DNA from: Hyphomicrobium sp.
GTDB taxonomy: Bacteria; Pseudomonadota; Alphaproteobacteria; Rhizobiales; Hyphomicrobiaceae
Direction: 5' to 3'
Assembly (NCBI RefSeq): GCF_020852195.1
Contig: NZ_JADZBI010000188.1
Location: 1 to 64,000, forward strand
DNA length: 64,000 bases
Shown: positions 36,630-48,406 of the stretch, in pieces
Position numbering within the stretch: the stretch's first letter is position 1
Layout of the letters: each line of letters starts with the position of its first letter
Position numbers and translations under genes: made by a program
Notes under the pieces: generated by a model
Database searches by the model: none
What the model saw: only the letters and a program-made list of their open reading frames with translations
What the model was told of the DNA's origin: nothing

Positions 36630-38300
36630 ATGGACTTCGATAGCACCCGTCTCGCCCGGGGCTTCGCCGATCCTGCCGACGTGCTCGGATCCGGCGACAT
36701 CGTGATTATCGGCGCCGGGCTCGCCGGTCTGTTCACGGCCCTGCGGCTCGCGCCGCTGCCGGTCACGGTGGTGGCGGCGGCTCCGCTCGGCGAAGGCTCC
36801 TCAAGCGTATGGGCCCAGGGCGGCATCGCGGCCGCCGTGGGCGAGGGCGATGCGCCGGAGCAGCACGCGGCCGACACCATCGCCGCGGGCGGCGGCATCG
36901 TCGATGCGCACGTTGCGGAGGTCGTCGCGTCGGAAGCGCCGGCGCGCATCGCCGATCTCCTGCGCTACGGAGTGCCGTTCGACCGTGACCTCGCCGGGCA
37001 TTTCGTGCTCTCGCGCGAGGCGGCCCATTCCAAGCCGCGCGTCGTGCGCGTATCGGGCGACCGCGCCGGCGCTGCCATCATGCAGTCCCTGATCGCGGCG
37101 GTGAAGCAGACGCCATCCATCCGCGTGCTTGACGGCTACGAGGCGCTGGATCTCATTCTTGAGGCGGGATCGGGCGGCAGCGACCGCGTCTCCGGCGTGC
37201 GGCTCGTGCGCACCGAGGCGAAGGGGACCGGAACGTTCGACTTCATGCCGGCGAGCGCCGTCGTGCTGGCCACGGGCGGCGCGGGCGCGCTCTACTCCGT
37301 CACCACCAATCCGATCTATGCGCGTGGCGAGGCGATCGCGTTTGCCGCGCGCGCGGGCGCGCTGATCGCGGACGCGGAGTTCGTGCAGTTCCATCCGACG
37401 GCCATCGACGCCGGGATCGATCCGGCGCCGCTTGCGTCGGAGGCGTTGCGCGGCGAGGGCGCGACGCTGATCAACGGCGCCGGCGCGCGCTTTATGCTTG
37501 CGCTCGATGAACGGGGCGAGCTTGCGGCCCGCGACATCGTCGCGCGCGGCGTGTTCGCGGAGATCGCGGCGGGGCGCGGCGCGTTCCTCGATTGCCGCGA
37601 TGCGATCGGCGCCGCCTTTCCGCAGGCGTTTCCGACCGTCTATGCGCATTGCCGCGCGGCGGGCATCGATCCCGTCACGCAGCCGATTCCGGTGGCGCCG
37701 GCCGCGCACTACCACATGGGTGGCGTGGCGACCGACCTCTTCGGACGCACGTCGCTCGAGGGGCTGTGGGCCGTGGGCGAGGTGGCCTCGACCGGGCTGC
37801 ACGGGGCCAACCGGCTGGCGTCCAACTCGCTGCTCGAAGCCGTGGTGCTTGGCGCGCGCGCGGCCGACGACATCGGCCGCCTGGTCACGAGCGAGATGGC
37901 ACATCCCACTGCCCGGACCTACCGCACGGGGCCGGAGCGGCCCATCGATGCCGCGCGGCGCGCGAGCCTCGTCGGCCGTCTCAGGCAGACGATGAGCGTG
38001 CACGTGGGCGTGGTGCGCAGCGGCGCCGGGCTCGTACAGGCGCTCACGTTTTTGCGCGAGATCGGCGAGGAGGCGGGCTGCGACCGCATGGTCGTCAACA
38101 TGGCGCTGGCGGCGGAGATCATCACCGGGTCGGCGCTCCTGCGCACGGAAAGCCGCGGCGCGCACTACCGCTCGGACTTTCCGGAGCCCGAGGCCGCGCT
38201 CCAGCATCGCAGCGCTGTCACGCTGCGTGAGATCCGCGCCATCGGCACGCGCAGCCGCAAGTCCGCGGCGCCCCGCTGTTGCGAGGAGCTTTCCACGTGA
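36630..38300 (+). CDS. nadB: L-aspartate oxidase
   Basis: FAD enzyme oxidising L-Asp to iminoaspartate for NadA. The 556-residue product (ATG 36630 after GGGGAGG) has the dinucleotide-binding motif IVIIGAGLAGLFTALRL, the active-site region SVWAQGGIAAAVG and SREAAHSKPRVVR, and the family HPTAID, HYHMGGVATD and LHGANRLASNSLLEAVV. It lies 82 bases after nadA and overlaps nadC. Confidence 0.98.
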   Translation: MDFDSTRLARGFADPADVLGSGDIVIIGAGLAGLFTALRLAPLPVTVVAAAPLGEGSSSVWAQGGIAAAVGEGDAPEQHAADTIAAGGGIVDAHVAEVVASEAPARIADLLRYGVPFDRDLAGHFVLSREAAHSKPRVVRVSGDRAGAAIMQSLIAAVKQTPSIRVLDGYEALDLILEAGSGGSDRVSGVRLVRTEAKGTGTFDFMPASAVVLATGGAGALYSVTTNPIYARGEAIAFAARAGALIADAEFVQFHPTAIDAGIDPAPLASEALRGEGATLINGAGARFMLALDERGELAARDIVARGVFAEIAAGRGAFLDCRDAIGAAFPQAFPTVYAHCRAAGIDPVTQPIPVAPAAHYHMGGVATDLFGRTSLEGLWAVGEVASTGLHGANRLASNSLLEAVVLGARAADDIGRLVTSEMAHPTARTYRTGPERPIDAARRASLVGRLRQTMSVHVGVVRSGAGLVQALTFLREIGEEAGCDRMVVNMALAAEIITGSALLRTESRGAHYRSDFPEPEAALQHRSAVTLREIRAIGTRSRKSAAPRCCEELST

Positions 38301-39163
38301 CGGAAGCGACGTTCGACGGCGGCCTGCCGCGCATCGTGATCGCGCGCGCGGTCGAGCAGGCGCTGGCCGAGGATCTCGGGACGCGCGGCGATATCACGAC
38401 CGATGCCACGGTTCCTTTCGATGCAACGGCCGAGGCGACGTTCGGTGCGCGCCTCGCCGGCGTGATCGCGGGGCTCGCAGTTGCGGAGGCGGCGTTCCAG
38501 GCAGTCGATCCGCGTGTGGGGTTCGAGGCGCTGGTGCGCGACGGCGATCAGGTTGCGACCGCCGCCGCGGTGGCGCGTGCGCGTGGGCCGGCGCGGGCGT
38601 TGCTCACAGGCGAGCGAGTGGCGCTCAACTTCCTCTGCCACATGAGCGGCATCGCCACGCTGACGCGGCGCTATGTCGATGCGGTCTCCGGAACGCGCGC
38701 GCGCATCGTCGATACGCGCAAGACGACGCCGGGGCTGCGTGCGTTCGAGAAGTATGCCGTGCGCGCCGGCGGCGGGGCCAATCACCGCTCGGGCCTCCAC
38801 GACGCCATCCTGATCAAGGACAACCATATCGTGGCGGCGGGCGGTGTTGCGCCGGCCATCGCCGCGGCGCGGGCGCATGCCGGGCATATGGTCAAGATCG
38901 AGGTCGAGGTGGGCAATCTCGATGAGCTTGCCGCGGCGCTCGCGTATCCGATCGATGCCGTTCTGCTCGACAATATGGATGTGACGGTGCTGCGACAAGC
39001 GGTGGCGATGGTCGCTGGCCGTGTGCTGACCGAGGCTTCCGGCGGCGTCACGCTCGAGACGGTGCGCGCGATCGCCGAGGCTGGGGTCGACCTCATTTCG
39101 GTCGGCGCGCTCACGCATTCGGCGCCGATCCTGGACCTGGGTCTCGATTTCACCGGCCCGTGA
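38297..39163 (+). CDS. nadC: Nicotinate-nucleotide pyrophosphorylase (quinolinate phosphoribosyltransferase)
   Basis: Joins quinolinate and PRPP to nicotinate mononucleotide with CO2 release. The 288-residue product starts at GTG 38297, overlapping the nadB stop (GTGA). Motifs: EDLGTRGDITTDATV, ALNFLCHMSGIATLTRRYVDAV, IVDTRKTTPGLRAFEKYAVRAGGGANHRSGLHDAILIKDNH and the C-terminal ISVGALTHSAPILDLGLDF. Catalytic Arg/Lys residues of the family are within these blocks. Confidence 0.98.
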   Translation: MTEATFDGGLPRIVIARAVEQALAEDLGTRGDITTDATVPFDATAEATFGARLAGVIAGLAVAEAAFQAVDPRVGFEALVRDGDQVATAAAVARARGPARALLTGERVALNFLCHMSGIATLTRRYVDAVSGTRARIVDTRKTTPGLRAFEKYAVRAGGGANHRSGLHDAILIKDNHIVAAGGVAPAIAAARAHAGHMVKIEVEVGNLDELAAALAYPIDAVLLDNMDVTVLRQAVAMVAGRVLTEASGGVTLETVRAIAEAGVDLISVGALTHSAPILDLGLDFTGP

Positions 39164-39261
39164 CCGGGTCATGGGTCATAACAAGCTTGATTTTGCCGCA
39201 GTTGCCCGACATGTCTCGCAGCGGAGCCGGGCGCGGGAAAACGGTGAAGGATGGCATCCGT

Positions 39262-39492
39262 ATGATCACGGGAATCGTAATCTGGGGTCTGGCGGCGATG
39301 GTGGCCGCCGCGCTGGCCGGATTCGTTGCCGGTTGGAAGAACCGCGACTACTCGTTTTGGATGGCGTGGAGCTTCCTCTTTCCTCCGGCGCTGTTCTGGC
39401 TCGTTCTGATGCCGAAGAAGCAGGGACCCCGCCCGCGCCGTCCGAGCCTCGATGAGCTCGACCGCATGGAGAACCGCGACCTGCCGCACTGA
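39262..39492 (+). CDS. Small membrane protein
   Basis: 76 residues from ATG 39262, with GAAGGA ten bases upstream. Two hydrophobic helices (ITGIVIWGLAAMVAAALAGFVAG and FWMAWSFLFPPALFWLVLMP) are followed by a basic, then acidic C-terminal tail (KKQGPRPRRPSLDELDRMENRDLPH). Probably an inner-membrane protein; no family recognised. It follows nadC by 98 bases and could be read through from that operon. Confidence 0.65.
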   Translation: MITGIVIWGLAAMVAAALAGFVAGWKNRDYSFWMAWSFLFPPALFWLVLMPKKQGPRPRRPSLDELDRMENRDLPH

Positions 39493-39526
39493 CGCCAGTC
39501 GACATCGTGTCTTCGACGCATTTTGC

Positions 39527-39640
39527 GCTGGGTCCCGGCTCTGCGCTCCGGCTTGCTCCTCCGCTTGGCCGGGATGACAGTTGGCGTCGTGCGTACCCGT
39601 GTCATCCCGGCCGAGCATAGCGAGAGCCGGGACCCAGGGC
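39527..39640. repeat. Family A palindromic repeat pair
   Basis: Forward unit GCGCTGGGTCCCGGCTCTGC ... GGCCGGGATGACAG and inverse unit TGTCATCCCGGCCGAG ... GCCGGGACCCAGGGC, about 20 bases apart, in the gap between a plus-strand gene and the convergent ppdK. Third pair of this family in the window. Confidence 0.85.
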
Positions 39641-39660
39641 GTGTCTGACGACGTCGCGGC

Positions 39661-42372
<2,712 letters not shown>

Positions 42373-42526
42373 AGTGCGCCTCTCTCTGGAAAAATATCGC
42401 TCGCAGAACGCCGGGCCCAAGCCGGCGGCGGGACTGTCGCACAGGCGCGCCCGTGCGCCAACACTACCTTTGACTGCGCCCGCTCGATACCGCACTCTCG
42501 GCGCCTCTTCGTTAAGCAGGGCTCTC

Positions 42527-43930
42527 ATGACGGATCACGTTTCCAAGGTTCTCGAGCGGCTGGACCGCAATTTCGATGCGGGCCTCGATCGGCTTTTCTC
42601 GCTCTTGCGAATCGAAAGCGTTTCGACGGATCCCGCATACAAGTCCGAGTGCCGGAAGGCCGCCGACTGGTGTGCAGCGCAACTTACGGCGGCCGGCATC
42701 CCCGCGTCCGTGAGACAGACGACGGGACACCCCATCGTCGTCGGCCATGATCGCAAGAAGGTCGGCAAGGGTACGCCGCACGTCCTCTTCTACGGGCACT
42801 ACGATGTGCAACCGCCGGATCCACTGGAGCTCTGGAGCAAGCCGCCGTTCGAGCCGCGCATCGCGACCGACAAGGCCAACGGCAAGATTATCGTGGCGCG
42901 CGGGGCCGAGGATAACAAAGGCCAGCTCATGACCTTCCTCGAGGCGGCGCGGGCCTGGACCGAGGTGGCGGGCGAGCTTCCGGTCGCGGTCACGGCCATG
43001 ATCGAAGGCGAGGAGGAGTGCGGGTCGCCGTCGCTGCCGGGGTTCCTCAAGACGAGCGGGAAGGAGATCACGGCCGACCTGGCGCTCGTGTGCGACACCG
43101 GCCAGTGGGACAGGGACACGCCGGCCATCACGACGATGCTGCGCGGGCTCGCGGGTGTCGAGGTGATCGTCAAGGGGCCATCGCGGGACCTGCATTCGGG
43201 GATCTATGGCGGGCCGGCCATGAACCCGATCCGCGCGCTGGTCGGCGTGCTCGGCAAGATGCACGACGGCAAGGGCCGCATCCGCATTCCCGGCTTCTAC
43301 GACGGCGTCGAGAAGCCGACGAAAGCACAGCTCAAGCAGTGGCAGGCGCTCGGGCTCGATTCCAAACAACTGCTCGGGCCGGTCGGGCTCTCGGAGCCGG
43401 CCGGGGAAGCGTCGGCGTCGCTGATCGAGCAGCTCTGGTCGAGGCCGACGATCGAGTTCAACGGCATCACGGGCGGCTATCAGGGTGTCGGAGCCAAGAC
43501 CGTCATTCCGGCGCAGGCCTCGGTCAAGATCACCTGCCGCCTGGTGTCGGGACAGGACCCGCAGCACGTGCTCGCAGCCGTGCGCCGGTTCGTCACCGAC
43601 AACCTGCCCGTGGACTGCAAGGCGGAGTTCATCGGCGGGCACGGCAGCGCGGCCATCGGCTTCGACACGTCGGCGCCGGCCGTGCGTGCGGCCGCGGCGG
43701 CGCTCGAAGAGGAGTGGGGCGCCAAGACGGTGCTGATGGGCTGCGGCGCGTCGATCCCGATCGTGACCTCGTTCAAGCAGGCGCTCGGCATGGACAGCCT
43801 GCTGATCGGATTCGGAGTCGACGACGACCGCATCCATTCTCCGAACGAGAAATACAACCTGAAGAGCTTCAAGAAGGGTGCGCGCAGCTGGGTGCGCATC
43901 CTCGACGCGCTGGCGCGGCAGGCGGCCTGA
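42527..43930 (+). CDS. M20 family dipeptidase
   Basis: Zinc peptidase of 467 residues of the M20 (carnosinase/CNDP-like) group. Metal ligands are visible: [17 protein letters not shown] (His, Asp), [17 protein letters not shown] (bridging Asp), [16 protein letters not shown] (Glu-Glu) and [13 protein letters not shown] (late His). The dimerisation domain carries [24 protein letters not shown]. The start ATG 42527 sits in TCATGA, overlapping the far-upstream ATG of the ppdK ORF on the other strand. The substrate is probably a dipeptide; a DapE role is less likely given the CNDP-type pattern. Confidence 0.94.
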   Translation: MTDHVSKVLERLDRNFDAGLDRLFSLLRIESVSTDPAYKSECRKAADWCAAQLTAAGIPASVRQTTGHPIVVGHDRKKVGKGTPHVLFYGHYDVQPPDPLELWSKPPFEPRIATDKANGKIIVARGAEDNKGQLMTFLEAARAWTEVAGELPVAVTAMIEGEEECGSPSLPGFLKTSGKEITADLALVCDTGQWDRDTPAITTMLRGLAGVEVIVKGPSRDLHSGIYGGPAMNPIRALVGVLGKMHDGKGRIRIPGFYDGVEKPTKAQLKQWQALGLDSKQLLGPVGLSEPAGEASASLIEQLWSRPTIEFNGITGGYQGVGAKTVIPAQASVKITCRLVSGQDPQHVLAAVRRFVTDNLPVDCKAEFIGGHGSAAIGFDTSAPAVRAAAAALEEEWGAKTVLMGCGASIPIVTSFKQALGMDSLLIGFGVDDDRIHSPNEKYNLKSFKKGARSWVRILDALARQAA

Positions 43931-43934
43931 AGCG

Positions 43935-44678
43935 ATGCGTGTGCCGCCGAACCTGACACTGCCGGGCCTTCTCGCGCTCATCGCGTTGGCCGCCGTGCTG
44001 CTCTACCTCGAGCGTGATGGCGGAGGGGGCTCGCCCGCGCCTCGATCCGCGACATCCCCGCAAACGACGGCGCTGCGCCCGGACGCCGCGTCCGGCGCCT
44101 TCGACTATTACTCGCTCGTGCTGTCGTGGAGCCCGACCCATTGCGAGAGCCCGGAGGGGCAGGACGACCACGCGCAGTGCGCTCCGCGCAACGGGCGGCG
44201 CTATGCTTTCATCCTGCATGGGCTCTGGCCGCAGTACGAGCGCGGCTATCCGGAAGACTGCCCCGCGAAGACGACCTGGGTGCCGCAGCCGGTGATCGAC
44301 GACATGCTCGACGTCATGCCGAGCAGGGGACTGATCATCCACGAGTACCGCAAGCACGGCACCTGCTCCGGCCTTTCGCCCGAAGCCTACTACCGCACGG
44401 CGCGGCGACTCTACGACAGCCTCACCATCCCGCAGCGGTTCCGCAATCCGACGGCGGCGCAATTCCTCGATCCCGACGATGCGGTGGACGCGTTCGTGGC
44501 CGCCAACCCGCAGCTCAAGCCCGACATGGTGGCTGTCGCGTGCCGCGGGCCGGGAAGCCGCCTGCGCGAGGTGCGCATCTGCTTCTCGAAAGCCGGCGTC
44601 CCCCGATCCTGCGGGGTGAACGAGGACCAGGGGAAGCTCTGCCGCAGTGCACGCATGCATGTGCCGCCCGTGCGCTGA
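43935..44678 (+). CDS. Ribonuclease T2 family protein
   Basis: Secreted or membrane-anchored endoribonuclease of 247 residues. The N-terminal helix (LTLPGLLALIALAAVLLYL) is a signal anchor or uncleaved signal. Both catalytic segments are present: FILHGLWPQYE (CAS I) and IIHEYRKHGTC (CAS II), with Cys pairs expected to form disulfides. The ATG is four bases after the peptidase stop, so the two are probably co-transcribed. Confidence 0.95.
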   Translation: MRVPPNLTLPGLLALIALAAVLLYLERDGGGGSPAPRSATSPQTTALRPDAASGAFDYYSLVLSWSPTHCESPEGQDDHAQCAPRNGRRYAFILHGLWPQYERGYPEDCPAKTTWVPQPVIDDMLDVMPSRGLIIHEYRKHGTCSGLSPEAYYRTARRLYDSLTIPQRFRNPTAAQFLDPDDAVDAFVAANPQLKPDMVAVACRGPGSRLREVRICFSKAGVPRSCGVNEDQGKLCRSARMHVPPVR

Positions 44679-44971
44679 AATGGACTGCGTTCAGTCTGCT
44701 TTCGCAGCCTGTGGATAACTTCGCTCGCGTCCCGCCATCGCCACATTGAAGCTTGCCGCTCGGTGCGTGGAACAGCAAGCTTCGAGTCGTGCTGCGTTTG
44801 GTTTTCGCGATGCGGGCTCGACGCATGCAGGGACTTGCAAACCAACGCGGCTTGGCGCCGCTCTTCAACGACGGACCGGTCGCCCTGCGGGACGGCAGAG
44901 GCGCTCGCTTCGCGAAGGGGCCGCCGCAACGCGCTGCAACGGGCCGTCAGCGGCTGCGTGCCACGCGGGAG
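44679..44971. other. Intergenic region with a consensus DnaA box
   Basis: 293 bases without a convincing gene; the in-frame upstream extension of the next ORF lacks protein-like features. A perfect DnaA box (TGTGGATAA on plus, TTATCCACA on minus) is at 44710-44718. No further boxes cluster here. Confidence 0.45.
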
Positions 44972-45334
44972 ATGCTGGACGGCATCGGCGGTCTCGGCTG
45001 GAGCGTGATGGGATTCGTGGGAGGTGCCGTCGTTTGGCATTTCATCGGCTTCTGGGGCTTCGTGTCGGAGGTTGTGCTCGCCGGCGGTTCGACCGTCGCG
45101 GAGCGGCCTGCGATTCACGCTTCCGCGCCGAAAGCACCGCCCCATTGGGTGCAGGTCGCGGAGGCGTCTGCTCCGCCGTGTACGGTGCTGTCACTCGATC
45201 GTCGCACCGGCGTCACGTCGGCGCGTTCCTGCGAGGCCGAGCATGGACCTTTGCCAGCGGATTCGTTCCAGGGGCGCGAGGATCGGATAAGCGCGGTGGG
45301 CCGCGACGGCAGGATACGGTCGGCCCAGGATTGA
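44972..45334 (+). CDS. Probable small membrane-anchored protein
   Basis: Tentative gene of 120 residues from ATG 44972. The N-terminus has one long hydrophobic helix (GLGWSVMGFVGGAVVWHFIGFWGFVSEVVLAGG), followed by a periplasm-like domain with two Cys (CTVLSLDRRTGVTSARSCEAE). The ATG has no good Shine-Dalgarno sequence and the ORF extends upstream to 44753, so the start is uncertain. No family recognised. Confidence 0.5.
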   Translation: MLDGIGGLGWSVMGFVGGAVVWHFIGFWGFVSEVVLAGGSTVAERPAIHASAPKAPPHWVQVAEASAPPCTVLSLDRRTGVTSARSCEAEHGPLPADSFQGREDRISAVGRDGRIRSAQD

Positions 45335-45555
45335 GGCACGGATTCCGAGCCGCAGGATCCGATGTGACGGATTTTCGTGCAGGTGTGGCAAACGCTCCAA
45401 GGGCCTTTGCAAACAATGAACTCGCTCTGCGAGTGAATGTGATGCGTGAAGTCCGGAGCGCCTTTTGCCCGAAAGCTGCCCTCAAGGGCCGATACCAGCG
45501 CGCGGTCTTGGCTTAAGGGTTTGGGCCATTGTTTGTTTGAGTGGAGTCGTCGACC

Positions 45556-45942
45556 ATGAATTTCGCTGCCGGACAGAGCTGGACCTATCGTGTGGCGCGG
45601 GGCTTCGAAGCATCGCGGCTGCTGATCGGTGCCGTCGCGACGTTCGACGGTGACCGCAACATCATCTGCTGTGCCGCGATCCATGCGCCGCGGCGCCATG
45701 CGGACGGCCATCTCGACATGATCACCGTGCCGTTCATTCCGATGACGGATGCGGCCTTCTGCGCCAGCGTGATCGCGCTCGACGAGAGTGCGGCGGAGCT
45801 GCCGGAGGGCTTCGTCGAGAAGTTCACGGAGTGGTCCAACGATTCCAGGGGCCTTACTGCGTTCACGGTGCCGTTCGACGGGTTCCTCGACCACATGATC
45901 ACCGATCAGCTCGCGGAGCTCGCCGGGTTGTCGGCGGCGTAA
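45556..45942 (+). CDS. Conserved-looking hypothetical protein
   Basis: 128 residues from ATG 45556, with GTGGAG about eight bases upstream. The sequence (MNFAAGQSWTYRVARGFEASRLLIGAVATFDGDRNIICCAAIHAP ... VPFIPMTDAAFCASVIALDESAAELPEGFVEKFTEW) has no signal peptide and looks like a soluble alpha/beta domain. I recall similar short proteins in alphaproteobacteria with no assigned role. Stands alone between intergenic stretches. Confidence 0.72.
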   Translation: MNFAAGQSWTYRVARGFEASRLLIGAVATFDGDRNIICCAAIHAPRRHADGHLDMITVPFIPMTDAAFCASVIALDESAAELPEGFVEKFTEWSNDSRGLTAFTVPFDGFLDHMITDQLAELAGLSAA

Positions 45943-46009
45943 AGATCCTGCCCGATTCAGATCGAAATATCCCCCGCACCCGATTTTCAATCGCGTCCGA
46001 CCTCTCCCC

Positions 46010-46038
46010 GTCATGGCGGAGCCATGCTGCGCATGGAC
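46010..46038. repeat. Family C repeat in a hairpin
   Basis: Contains GTCATGGCGGAGCCATGCTG, the reverse complement of the unit at 31700-31729. Here it is framed by ACCTCTCC and GGAGAGGT, giving an imperfect hairpin between two convergent genes. Confidence 0.65.
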
Positions 46039-46070
46039 GGGAGAGGTAAAGATCGCGCCAGCCGGCGGGG

Positions 46071-46829
46071 TCAGCCGGTCTTGCGCAAGCGCTCGGGACG
46101 CCAGGAGGCAGGGGCGAGCGCAATATAGCCGAGACCGAGCGTCGGCGTGTCGATGCCGTCGAGCTTCGTCGGGTCCAGGCTCCAGCGCCCGGCGAGGCGC
46201 AGCACGTGCTCCTCGGTGGGATAGAGGATGATTTCGCCGCCCGCGTCGCCCTTGCGGCCACGCACGCCGCGGAAATCGAACAGTTTCAGTCCGAGGGCGC
46301 GCTCCTCCCTGGTGGTCCGGCCCCGGTTCCACACCACGCCGGAGTCCGTGATGGCGAAGGCGCGCACGACACGGCCTTCGAGCAGGCGCGCCCAGGCGAA
46401 GACGTCGATCGGCGGATAGGCGAAGAAGTACTGCACCTCGACGAAGCGCTGGCCAAGGCGATCGAGAAGGGCCAGGCCCTTGTCGACGAAAGCACGGCCG
46501 ACCGGATAGGGCAGCGCCAGGCCAACGACGAACGTCCATCCGTTGACGGGCGGAGAGACGAAGACGTGATCGTTGCCCAGGTGGTCGTCGTAGACGGCGC
46601 CGATCCCGGATTGCCAATTGCAGGGCTCGGCCGCGACAAGGCCCAGCTCATCGAGCACCGCCTCCGTGTCGCGGCTGCGCACGGCGAGCCAGGCCATCTT
46701 GTAGCCGAAGCCCGCCGGCGGATCCGGCATCTGCCCGTAAGTGACGCGTCCCTCAGCCATGCGCGGCGCAAGGACATAGGCCGCGACCGCGACCGTCAGA
46801 GCGACCATGATGGCAATCGTCAGAATCAC
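46071..46829 (-). CDS. Membrane-anchored hypothetical protein
   Basis: 252 residues, starting at GTG 46829 (ATG 46808 is an alternative). The first 20 or so residues are hydrophobic (ILTIAIMVALTVAVAAYVLAP), a signal anchor. The domain that follows is aromatic-rich (GFGYKMAWLAVRSRDTEAVLDELGL, PVNGWTFVVGLALPYP, FVEVQYFFAYPPIDVFAWARLLEG, RAFAITDSGVVWNRG). The repeated SGVxWxxG style suggests a beta-rich fold. I do not recognise the family and infer no function. Confidence 0.65.
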   Translation of the reverse strand: MILTIAIMVALTVAVAAYVLAPRMAEGRVTYGQMPDPPAGFGYKMAWLAVRSRDTEAVLDELGLVAAEPCNWQSGIGAVYDDHLGNDHVFVSPPVNGWTFVVGLALPYPVGRAFVDKGLALLDRLGQRFVEVQYFFAYPPIDVFAWARLLEGRVVRAFAITDSGVVWNRGRTTREERALGLKLFDFRGVRGRKGDAGGEIILYPTEEHVLRLAGRWSLDPTKLDGIDTPTLGLGYIALAPASWRPERLRKTG

Positions 46830-47273
46830 GGCATGCCCGATTTTCCACCTCTCCGTTTTCTAGAGTGCCGGCAGCCCGCGGATCAAGCGCGGGCCGGCGA
46901 GAGCTGGGGAAAATCGGGGGCGGGGGGGGCTTGGAATCAAACGAGGCCAGCCTGCTTTCCTCCGCCGGCCGCGGGGGCGCCGAGGGCATGGGCAAGCTGG
47001 CCTCTCTTACCGCCGCTGCCGACCCTGGGGTCAGATATGGCGGCCGCAAGACGGACGCGCGATGACGAGGGCGATGCGCGTCCCTCTTCTGGCCCTCTCG
47101 AGCGAGCTGTCTCGAGCGCGACAGCCCGCGCCCCAATGTGGGAGAGGGGCGAGAGGATCAGTCCGAGGTGAACCGGGCAGACCCTAGCGTCGCCAGGTGA
47201 CAGCCGAATGAACACTGTGCGACGGCCGCGTAGCAGAATGTCAGCGTCGTCCAGTGCAAGAAAACGACCGGCA
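46830..47273. other. Intergenic region with hairpin
   Basis: 444 bases with no convincing gene. At 46874-46894 GCCCGCG-GATCAAG-CGCGGGC forms a perfect 7-bp stem, extended by outer GCCGG/CCGGC with a small bulge. It lies in the 5-prime region of the minus-strand gene. A G-rich run (GGGGGCGGGGGGGG) follows near 46915. Confidence 0.5.
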
Positions 47274-47302
47274 AGAAAAAGACCGGGCCTTGCGACCCGG
47301 TC
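47274..47302 (-). terminator. Rho-independent terminator of porin 1
   Basis: On the minus strand GACCGGG-TCGCAAGG-CCCGGTC forms a perfect 7-bp stem followed by TTTTTC, 33 bases after the stop of the porin gene. Confidence 0.88.
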
Positions 47303-47334
47303 CCGACAAGACCCCATGCAGGAGGCTCGAATCT

Positions 47335-48177
47335 TCAGGGCAGCGTCACCTTGGCGGTGAAAACGAAGCGCTCGTCGCAGAGGCCCTCGGCCACGCAGGC
47401 GCCGGCGCCTGGCGTCACGACGTCGATGTCGGTGTCCCAGTAGCGGAAGTCGAAGGTGAACTTCTCGACCGCCAGCGAGAGGCCGGCATTCCAATACTGG
47501 TACTTATCCTTGTTGCCGCCGCCGGCGGTGAAGCCTTCGTCGCTATCGCCGTACACGGTGCCCCAGGCGCCGGAGAGCGACGGGCTGAAGATGCCGACCT
47601 GGGGAAGCGCATAGGACGCGGCGCTCTCGACCGTGAACACCTCGCCGGTCTCAAGGCCATAATCGGGCGACCAATAGAGCGTGGTGCCGCTGGTCAAGCC
47701 CTTGATCCAGGGCGATTCCATGCTGTAGCCGGCTTTCAGCTCGACATAGTTCAGCTCGGCGCCGGTGTCGTCGGCGCCCGGGTAGGCGTAGTAGATGACG
47801 CCGAAGTCGAAGGTAATGGGTCCCCAGAAGGGGCCTGGGCCCAGGGTCGGCTTGATGCCGGCGTAGAGATCGACCTCCGCGTCCGCCGGAGGCGCGTCGT
47901 CGAAGTCGACGTTGGTGGCCCAGATGCCGGCGTAGAAGATGCCGTAGGTGAGGTCGATGGAGCCCTGTGCGGCGGGGTTCTCATCGGTCTGCGAGATGCC
48001 GCGGAAGATGTAGTCGCTGGTGCCGCCGAGGGTGACGGAGAGGTCGAGCTTGCGGCCCTCCGGCGGCGGCGCGTCCTTGACGCTGCCGCCATAGCCGTCG
48101 GCAAGGGCTGCGCCCGAAAATGCCATCAACGCGGAGCCAACGAGCAGTGCACGCACCGGCTGCTTCAGTCGCGACAT
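47335..48177 (-). CDS. TorF family putative porin (Gcw_chp), copy 1
   Basis: Outer-membrane beta-barrel of 280 residues from ATG 48177. A signal peptide (MSRLKQPVRALLVGSALMAFSGAALA) is followed by the Gcw_chp pattern LSVTLGGTSDYIFRGISQTDENPAAQGSIDLTYGIFYAGIWA. Paired amphipathic strands end in FTFDFRYWDTDIDVV ... DERFVFTAKVTLP, the final strand ending in a hydrophobic residue before the terminal Pro. It is the largest and most divergent of the three tandem copies, with a Cys pair (GACVAEGLCDE) in the last loop. Solute specificity is unknown. Confidence 0.92.
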   Translation of the reverse strand: MSRLKQPVRALLVGSALMAFSGAALADGYGGSVKDAPPPEGRKLDLSVTLGGTSDYIFRGISQTDENPAAQGSIDLTYGIFYAGIWATNVDFDDAPPADAEVDLYAGIKPTLGPGPFWGPITFDFGVIYYAYPGADDTGAELNYVELKAGYSMESPWIKGLTSGTTLYWSPDYGLETGEVFTVESAASYALPQVGIFSPSLSGAWGTVYGDSDEGFTAGGGNKDKYQYWNAGLSLAVEKFTFDFRYWDTDIDVVTPGAGACVAEGLCDERFVFTAKVTLP

Positions 48178-48346
48178 GGACAACGGACCCCCACCAGCGT
48201 TCGGCCCGCACTCCTCCTGGAAGGGCGGGCAGCTCCCGATAGAGCAAAGCGCAGAGGGGTTAAGCAAACAAGAGCAAAGACCTGCCGTCTTAAATCTCGT
48301 GCGGCGTTTGTGTCTCGGGCGCCACGCGCCTGGGGATATACTGTCG

Positions 48347-48377
48347 AAAACGAAAACGGGACCCGTGAGGGTCCCGT
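48347..48377 (-). terminator. Rho-independent terminator of porin 2
   Basis: Minus strand: ACGGGACCC-TCAC-GGGTCCCGT, a perfect 9-bp stem, then TTTTCGTTTTC. It separates porin 2 from porin 1. Confidence 0.92.
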
Positions 48378-48406
48378 TCCGTGAGGCTAGTTTATCGCCC
48401 TGCCGA

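Noticed and set aside
44710-44718. Perfect DnaA box (TTATCCACA) as a sign of a replication origin
   Set aside because: Only one consensus box in the region; about half a copy is expected by chance in 64 kb on both strands, and no oriC genes, AT-rich element or box cluster accompany it.
45115-46617. 500-codon minus-strand ORF
   Set aside because: It crosses several better-supported genes on both strands, has low-complexity Arg-rich sequence and no domain.
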